Assembly: GCA_025890175.1 (NCBI GenBank)
Contig: JANPYM010000009.1
Span: 2,038,250-2,102,249, forward strand
Direction: 5' to 3'
Origin: Ciborinia camelliae
Taxonomy: Eukaryota; Ascomycota; Leotiomycetes; Helotiales; Sclerotiniaceae
Length of the DNA: 64,000 nt
A program made the translations under genes and the position numbers. Each line of letters starts with the position of its first letter. The first letter of the stretch is position 1. This document shows, piece by piece, positions 57,640 through 64,000 of the stretch. The notes under the pieces were generated by a model. The model had not been told where the DNA came from. It was given only the letters and a program-made list of their open reading frames with translations, and ran no database searches.

Positions 57640-59833
57640 TCAAATCTCACTCACGAGGGTCTTGACATCTGCCACGGCGGTCCTAGCCATCTTCTTCAAG
57701 AACGTCTTCTCATCCGCTTCTCTATAACGTTCCCATCCATCAAGTCCCTCTTTAGCTTGGATACTCAACGTTTCATATCCCTGTTTGATGACCCCCGCAA
57801 CTTGTACACTCGTGAGATGTTTCCTCTTTCCCGTGGATCCATCGGTGAGCAATTGGTTATAGTGTGTGCTAACACTGATCAATGTATCTATTGAACTCTT
57901 CGGCCGTTTTCCGAGATTGTAATTGTCGCGGAACTTTACCAATACCTCCCCAGTTTCCACCAATTTGTAGAATAAGTCATCATATGCCACAGGACTAGGT
58001 AGGAATGCTTCCCCAGCAGATAAGGATAACGCCATAAGATTTACCACATCATCGAGAAGTATTTCGATGTTTAGAAGGTTCCTTAGGTCCGTTGTATAGG
58101 TGGTAAGGAATCGTATGAGTGCAAGTAGAGATCGGAATAACTCAGACCAATGGTATGTAAGTCGTGTTCGGGATCGTGAAAGGTGAGAGATGATTCGTAG
58201 TATGATACCGACACATAAAATATAGAGATCTACATCTAGTCTCTTCCGTAAATTATGATTGATACCATCGATCGCAACATCCAACATATGAGCAGCAAAT
58301 ATCCTGTCTGCGCGAACCAAAGGTAAAAATGGTTGTCTTTGTCTACATAATCGTACTGGCATCTTGCTTTCCTCGCTGCATATCTTTTTGCATAGTACTT
58401 GATCTTCTATTAGAATTCGGAGAACGATGAGGTTGGTGTGCGCATAGAAACCGGTTCGGGAAGATAAATGGGCGTGTTGAAGAATGTAGGAGGTGAAGGA
58501 TAGATAGGCGCTAAGGGGATGTTCGACTCCTTTCTCCACAGGTATGGATACAAGGTTGAAGCAGAATAATTTATTCGCATGTGCAAAGTCGTACGCAGCT
58601 AATAAAACAGCTGCTTCGCTGCCAGGTCTAAAAGATAAACGGTTAGCATAAATTGATAGTAGCTTCGCAATGACCTACAATTTTGAAAACATTTCCTTTG
58701 CGGCATCCGGATCAAGAGTTGGAGTAGCTGGTTTTGAACCAGGAGCGATTGCCCCTAATCCTATCATGTTCAGAGTGCTCCCAATTGACCATCCCTCAGG
58801 TATATCATCTTGTATCGCAATATACCTAGCTCTCGACTTCGTACATGTATGTCCCACCGAACGTATTATCTTTTGTATAGTTCCTTCGTTGACAAAATCA
58901 TCAAGTCGTAATCTGTAAGGGTTTCGAAATTCGAATTTATTGTAATTGACTAAAAGTCCGAGAAGTGTAAATGGTTCGAATGCAAGTGAAATCGTATCTG
59001 AATCTTGAATAAACTGAAAGTGTAAGCTTGGATCGAATGCGCGGAAAGAGGAGTATCATACTTTCATAAGAGAAGGAAAAAGATCTCGGTGTGTAAAATA
59101 AGAAAGTAGACTGGTTTGATATGCGCCAGATGTCACCGACAATGCTGCCTCGATAGCTTTCCGGCGGATATCCACTACAAATTATCAGTACGTCTCCTCT
59201 CCTTTTTTATGTGGTGTACCTACAATTCCTCCCCGTTCGAATGGTGACATCCAATGCCGCAACAAAGTCGGTAAATATCGCATCCACATGATCCAATCCT
59301 GCAAGAACACTTATTATATCCGAACTTGGGTTTGTATATTTCTTTGAGAGGACTGCTGCTAGGAAGGCTGTGATGGTCTAAAATTGTCAGCCTTGTCAAC
59401 AAATCAAGGGGGTATCATCATACATCAAGCGCATGTGCATCTGCTGGATGATTTCCTGCCTTTATACATCCTACTGCCCTTAGAAACAATTGTCTAGTTT
59501 GTATCTATCACAATTAGTCTTTACCCCTTCACATTCCGACCGAATTCCCTAATACCTGAAGATGTAACAAGTCATCGACACTCAATTCATTTAGAATGGT
59601 TTGCAATGTGGCTTTATTCGGTCGCAACAAAAAGAACTCCTTCCAAAACCCCTCTGATTTATCCGGTTCATCTTCATCCTATTCATCCATTAGTATAAGT
59701 AAAAGTATAAGTATGCGACAGGGTATGCGCGTCTTTAGCTCAAACCCACCTTGAACAGAGCCTCGTATAACTCTACAATCTTCGGTTGGAACACTTCAGG
59801 GCGAGCTTGTTGGGTAAGAGGAGATGGCTCCAT
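57640..59833 (-). CDS. ARMH3/C10orf76-like protein (DUF1741)
   Basis: Predicted armadillo-like helical protein. The animal homologue ARMH3 (C10orf76) interacts with PI4KB at the Golgi; whether this holds in fungi is unknown to me. Seven minus-strand exons, all GT-AG: 59750-59833, 59556-59678, 59424-59504, 59224-59377, 59062-59174, 58679-59013 and 57640-58627, giving 625 residues. Family-like blocks: FWKEFFLLRPNKATLQ near the N-terminus, RRKAIEAALSVTSGAYQTSLLSYF, HRDLFPSLMK, LLGLLVNYNKFEFRNPY, and the DUF1741 core TYHWSELFRSLLALIRFL ... VNLMALSLSAGEAFLPSPVAYDDLFYKLVETGEVL. The start MEPSPLTQQARPEVFQPKIVELYEALFK is the only ATG-led exon in phase. It is divergent from ISA1. Confidence 0.88.
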
Positions 59834-60603
59834 ACTTCATGACAGCAATTGATATTTTGTTATTTGGTCTGGAGTCAAAGAAAGGAGGGACTGCAAGTTG
59901 AAGGATAGGGATGGGAGATGATCGAGTATATCTCCTTGTGTCGCAAACGATCGGAATTTCTAAATTAAATTATTATGGATGGCTCTGGCCTTACGTTCGT
60001 AAGCCCCAGATTTAGGAGTGATTATTACTACCTAGGTAGGTATGTGGTAGCTTTCTTAACCGGCGGCCGATTGGTCGTGCACTAATGATGAAGGGGTATA
60101 GTGTATTTTGAATACAGTTCATGGCTTCTCATTGGAAAGTTGAGATTTCTTTGTAATAAAGTTTGAAGACAATTTGATACTGCAAGTGTATCTTCATCTG
60201 ATACCTATTGTTTATGTTCTCGAAGAATGAATTATTCTGTATATAAATTTACATATAACAAAACTCCCTTATCCTCTAATCTTCCCATTTGATAGTTCTT
60301 CTTCCTCACCCGAGAAGGTAAATAATTTTAGCTTAGTCATATATATCATAATTTGTGATTCACTGTCTTTTTGAATTGCTTACAATAGAAGTCAGATCAT
60401 TGGCTCGGTAAAACTATATTCCATCCCGATCTGAGCCGACTTTGTGAGTCCATGATTTCTAAGAACCTAGGAACTTGATCCCTCACAAATAATCCTAGAT
60501 TATTAGCAACCATCTGTACAACCCCATCTCAAGACCTTCAATCTTCTTTCCATCAACCTATTACTTGAACCTCAACATATCAATAGAAAATCCTATCTTC
60601 AAG
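59834..60603. promoter_or_regulatory. Divergent promoter region between the ARMH3-like gene and ISA1
   Basis: No gene. An inverted CCAAT box lies at 60070-60074 within GGCCGATTGGTCG, and another ATTGG near 60130. Pyrimidine-rich leader sequence precedes the ISA1 start. Confidence 0.45.
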
Positions 60604-61409
60604 ATGTCTTTACAAAGAGCTGTTGCTCCTCTGACATCATCCGCTCCCATCATTTTTAGATTTGCCTCCTCCCAATCATCAACCCCTCTACGAGAATGTC
60701 GCCAGATCTTTCGTCAATTCTCATCTTCCCGAGTCGCAGGCGCTGCGGCAAAGCGCAAAATGCAAACCAGTACTTGGCAAACATATACTCTCTCCCCCCT
60801 TCCGCCACCACCACCACCCCTCGAAGCTGCTATTCCGGAAACGTCCATTAACGGGAGCATCCCGCAAGTCCATGACACACGGCCACCTAGCATCAGTGTT
60901 GCCGACGCTGAAACCCAGACAACAAAACCCGTAAAGAAGAGACCTCGTTACAACTTCGTTCCTCTTAAGAAGACAATCTCATTGACCCCTCGAGCCGTCG
61001 AAGCTTTGCGCGAACTAAGCAACCAACCTGAGGCGAAGCTCATCAAGATCAGTGTCGCGAACCGCGGGTGCAGTGGCTCGGCATATGATTTGAAATATGT
61101 TGAGAAGGGGGCTCTCAGCGACATCGTTCATGAACAAGATGGAGTTAAGGTGTTGATCGATCCAACTGCACAACTTAAGATCATTGGTAGCACTATGGAC
61201 TGGGTTGAGGATAGACTGAGCGCAAAGTTTGTTTTCGACAACCCCAACATTGGTAAGTTCCACTACAACTTTCATCCCATACCAACTCATCTAATGGGAA
61301 CTCCCACTAACGCTGTACAGACAAATCTTGTGGATGTGGTGAATCATTTATGACAAAGGATGAATCGGCAGCACGCGAGGCAGAAAAGAAGGCATCCAAG
61401 AGTTTTTAA
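60604..61409 (+). CDS. ISA1: Mitochondrial iron-sulfur cluster assembly protein Isa1
   Basis: A-type iron-sulfur scaffold needed for maturation of mitochondrial [4Fe-4S] proteins. Exons 60604-61252 and 61321-61409 give 245 residues. The N-terminal ~50 residues are rich in Ser, Arg and Ala with no acids, as in a mitochondrial presequence. A proline-rich linker follows, and the HesB/IscA domain occupies about 120-235. The three invariant cysteines are present: Cys156 in NRGCSGSAYDLKY and Cys220/Cys222 in SCGCGESF. The last two come from the second exon, which confirms the 68-nt intron. ATG 60604 directly precedes the presequence. Confidence 0.93.
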
Positions 61410-61898
61410 TTGATACGATAGATACGACAGCATTCGAACTTGTGATATAATGGGCATACGCATGGGCATGCATTGGGTGGCGTTCAATCGGTAATGAGGG
61501 AATCGGCTGGCTTGCATATAAGCACACTTTAGTGGCATACTTTTTTTCGGGTTGGCGATTGGGGAACAGCGATACCTCACAGGCAGGATAGACTTGCATA
61601 CAGTTGTATACAATATTGATACTTAAATGCAAATAAAATTTCATGACAACAATGGCCTCTCACATTAAATCTTTTCTTTGGTGTTTTTGTTATCTAGTAC
61701 TTGTTAAGAACTAGTCATTTCTCTCCGCTTCTCGGTATCTATTACCACACCCCAAGAGGTACTATTTTCCTACCCACTCTCCCGAAGTTTATAATGCCTC
61801 TTCCCAATTCCTATCATTTCCATCTTCCTCAAAATCTCTCCCCAATTACTCTCATCCCCACCCCCGCCATCCCATCACCATACCCCTTACCAGAGGCT
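61410..61898. other. Convergent intergenic region
   Basis: 3' flanks of ISA1 and the Dabb-domain gene. Nothing else is seen. Confidence 0.45.
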
Positions 61899-62533
61899 CT
61901 AAAAGACACCCATCTCATAATCCACAACCCGAACATTCTGTATTATCTCCCCGCCTTCTTCCCAAATTCCAGATGGGCTGGATCCTCATTCACATAATAA
62001 TCCCGATCCGTGGTGGATGCGAAGTGGGATACGAAACCGTGCGAGAAACCGCCCTTGGGGGGAGGGGTATTAGTTGGGTGTTTGTTTGTTGCTTTGGGGA
62101 TTTAGGGGGGGGATGGGAGGGGATGGGAGTGAGGTTNNNNNNNNNNAGGGGGGGGATGGGAGGGGATGGGAGTGAGGTTTTAATGGAAAGAGGGGGAGCT
62201 TGTGGGATTTGTTTTGGGGGGGGGGAGTGGTATATAAAGGGCAGGGTGTAACACTACTTGATGACCCTCTGGCGAATTATCTCTCCCGCCAGATGAAGCT
62301 TGGATGTACGGTTTCTGGGACTCTGGGTGTATACAGAGGGTTGAGAGGGAAAGCATATGTTTGCATAGCTTTAGATACGTAGTGTCAGCCTATTCATGTG
62401 ATCTCATCTTGGGGTCGATGTAGATGGAAATGGAAATGGAAATTGAACGGGAGAAGGGCATTCATACATCATCAATTTGTTCTTTGTGCGTGGTGGGCTT
62501 AAATTCAAAGAGCACTATGTGGACGACTGTCAT
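61899..62533 (-). CDS. Stress-responsive A/B barrel (Dabb) domain protein, frame disrupted near the end
   Basis: Small dimeric alpha-beta barrel protein; family members bind hydrophobic ligands or act in stress responses, and the substrate here is unknown. Three minus-strand exons: 62468-62533, 62258-62368 and 61899-62053. They give MTVVHIVLFEFKPTTHKEQIDD, then LCKHMLSLSTLCIHPESQKP and SSGGRDNSPEGHQ, then GGFSHGFVSHF and DRDYYVNEDPAHLEF, then after a one-base slip at the C tract 61949-61952, IIQNVRVVDYEMGVF and a stop. Total is about 110 residues, normal for a single Dabb domain. Both introns end in AAG with CTGAC or CTAAT branch sites. Intron 2 contains the 10-N gap. Without correction the frame ends six codons after HLEF. 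Most single reading frames here are too short to notice. Confidence 0.8.
62137..62146. other. Assembly gap (10 N) flanked by identical 33-bp copies
   Basis: Positions 62104-62136 and 62147-62179 are identical (A, eight G, then ATGGGAGGGGATGGGAGTGA...). Contigs that overlap were probably left unmerged, so the gap is likely not missing sequence. Confidence 0.85.
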
Positions 62534-64000
62534 GATTGCGGTGCGATTGAAGGAAGTGGAATTGGAATTGGAATTATTTTTTGAAGGGGATAATTAGTGT
62601 GTGTGTAGGAGGTGAAGGATGGGGAATTGGAAACTTGAGTACATTTCCGGAGCAACTCTTACGTCAGTCTTCTGATGGGGTTGGGATTGGTGGGGAAGAA
62701 GAGATATGATTGGTTTATATGGTGATTAGTAAGGAAGCTTGGCGGGGTAAATCGTAAAGCAGTTGAATGTCCAACTGCCAAAGATCAAATATATATGTTA
62801 CTCAAACACTTCTTCAAGCGGAGAAAGTTCACATTCAACCATTTCTGTTCTATTTTGCCATGTATCAAATGTCCTAGGTTAAAGATCAAATTGACTGAGA
62901 AAAACACTTCGGTGACGGATCTTCGCTCTTCTTCATTGTGTACTGCCTGCCTATCATGATATGGAACAAACTAAGCTGCCCTCCGATATATATAATCGTG
63001 GGTGACCGATACCCTGTTGCTTATTTTGAGCGTGCTCACGATTAGTTTGAGCAGTGTACGATACTCTTCGTGTTGTTGAATTGCACACATTAGGTGTTTA
63101 ACTTTACGCTATTTATTTCACTATTGACAGACTGGACATCGAAAGCCTAAGTGGGTTATATAATGGAAGAAGTACTTTTAGATTCTAGGACATTCCTATC
63201 AGGTTCGTGAGTCTAATGTACTGCTGATTTTACTTCTCTTTGGTGTATAACAAGGCCGTTGGGAGGCCGTAGTAGAGGCATATAGAGTGCTGAGGAACTC
63301 AGAGTTGAGATGTAATCTTACAAGGCCTGGGCTGGAAGAGCCGAGAGCTTGAGTAAATTACGAAGTTTGTTCCCTGGAGGGTAATTCGATTGTGAATAAA
63401 TACATGAAATAATGAAAAGTACGATTGCGCTTGTAGGTTGATAATGGAAAATGCGATTGAGCTACTAAATTAGACAAGTGGTTTGATTTTTCATTAATCT
63501 ATACATCAATCAAAACTCACATCAAAGAGCCAAGGAAAGGCCAAATATTTGACATTAATTCAATACCGCAAGAGCCTAGAATTAGTTTCTAGGGCAATAC
63601 ATTGCCATAAAACCCTCAGACCTGTATTTTTGCACATTTCTCCCTTCCGAAGCACAGTAACAAGTTGTCTATCCTCAGTTGATCAACAGAATACAGGGTA
63701 GGAATAAATTCCTTATATACCAACTAACTGGTACAGAGAACTGTGCTGTCCATATAATGATAGTATTTCTTTATCTGGGCGGAACTGTGAGTCGATTCGC
63801 CCGTATTCGAGTTACATTTTCTCGTTATCTAAGATGAGAACTTACCATGCTTTCTAGTTTACGAGACTAATCTACTAGAGTCTATAACACCTGATACAGA
63901 GCTCTAAAGTATCAAGCACTAGGCCTCAATCTTTCAATTTTGCATCAATCCCTCACCCTCCACACAAAAGCTGTCCACAATCCGGCACCAGCTCAGCTCA
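62534..64000. other. Intergenic region at the window end
   Basis: Upstream side of the Dabb gene, with a short GGAATT repeat at 62558-62576. No coding region or RNA gene is recognised. Confidence 0.4.

Noticed and set aside
58720..58775. tRNA-like words (GGTTTTGAACC) considered as a tRNA gene
   Set aside because: They lie in exon 6 of the ARMH3-like gene and no cloverleaf with paired arms can be formed.
61701..61997. 98-codon plus-strand frame (MPLPNSYHFHLPQNL...) taken as a gene
   Set aside because: It is antisense to the Dabb gene, whose minus-strand exons carry family motifs; the plus frame is a shadow rich in Pro and Leu.
62229..62240. TATATAAAGGG as a plus-strand TATA box
   Set aside because: It falls inside intron 2 of the Dabb gene and no plus-strand gene follows; treated as coincidental.

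Overview
This window is nuclear DNA of a filamentous ascomycete (Pezizomycotina). The evidence is short GT-AG introns of about 50-100 nt with CTAAC, CTAAT or CTGAC branch sites, fungus-specific families (PRM1, ENA-type P-ATPase, Sat4/Pth11-type rhodopsin-domain protein, fungal GET2), and AT-rich, microsatellite-rich intergenic DNA. The gene style is compatible with Leotiomycetes (Botrytis/Sclerotinia-like), but that placement is an inference. Exon structures were rebuilt by hand from splice signals, frame and family motifs.

Layout. 0.4-10.5 kb is a dense housekeeping block: an M20 N-carbamoyl-amino-acid amidohydrolase, divergent COX12 and MLRQ/B12D genes, a PPIE-like RRM protein, SEC31 and GET2. 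10.5-17.5 kb is sparse and decayed: a rhodopsin-domain gene with one apparent frameshift, the C-terminal half of an alpha/beta hydrolase, and a small C2H2 zinc-finger gene. 17.6-21.1 kb holds an ENA-type cation ATPase. 23.8-24.8 kb holds a small secreted protein with a dibasic processing site. 25-36 kb is an AT-rich, gene-poor stretch carrying an 11-cysteine mini-protein and repeat debris: a solo LTR with perfect 5-bp target duplications, a palindromic element next to it, a terminal-inverted-repeat element and degenerate tandem arrays. 36.2-38.0 kb is a secreted glucose-oxidase-like GMC flavoenzyme. 38-43 kb is again gene-poor. 43.3-45.3 kb is a TMEM135-like membrane protein. 45.3-48.9 kb is a microsatellite-filled leader of a bHLH transcription factor (48.9-50.4 kb). 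52.4-54.9 kb is PRM1. 57.6-59.8 kb is an ARMH3/DUF1741 protein and 60.6-61.4 kb is ISA1. 61.9-62.5 kb is a Dabb-domain gene whose second intron contains a 10-N assembly gap that looks artefactual.

How the genes relate. There is no gene cluster for one pathway. The clearest functional link is the COX12/MLRQ pair, two small respiratory-chain proteins sharing a 242-bp promoter with a CCAAT box. SEC31 and GET2, neighbours on one strand, both act at the ER. The most unusual signals are microexons (3 nt in COX12, 10 nt in the amidohydrolase), the repeat cluster at 33.8-34.9 kb, frame disruptions in three otherwise intact genes, and the hidden three-exon Dabb gene across the gap. I saw no tRNA, rRNA or CRISPR array.
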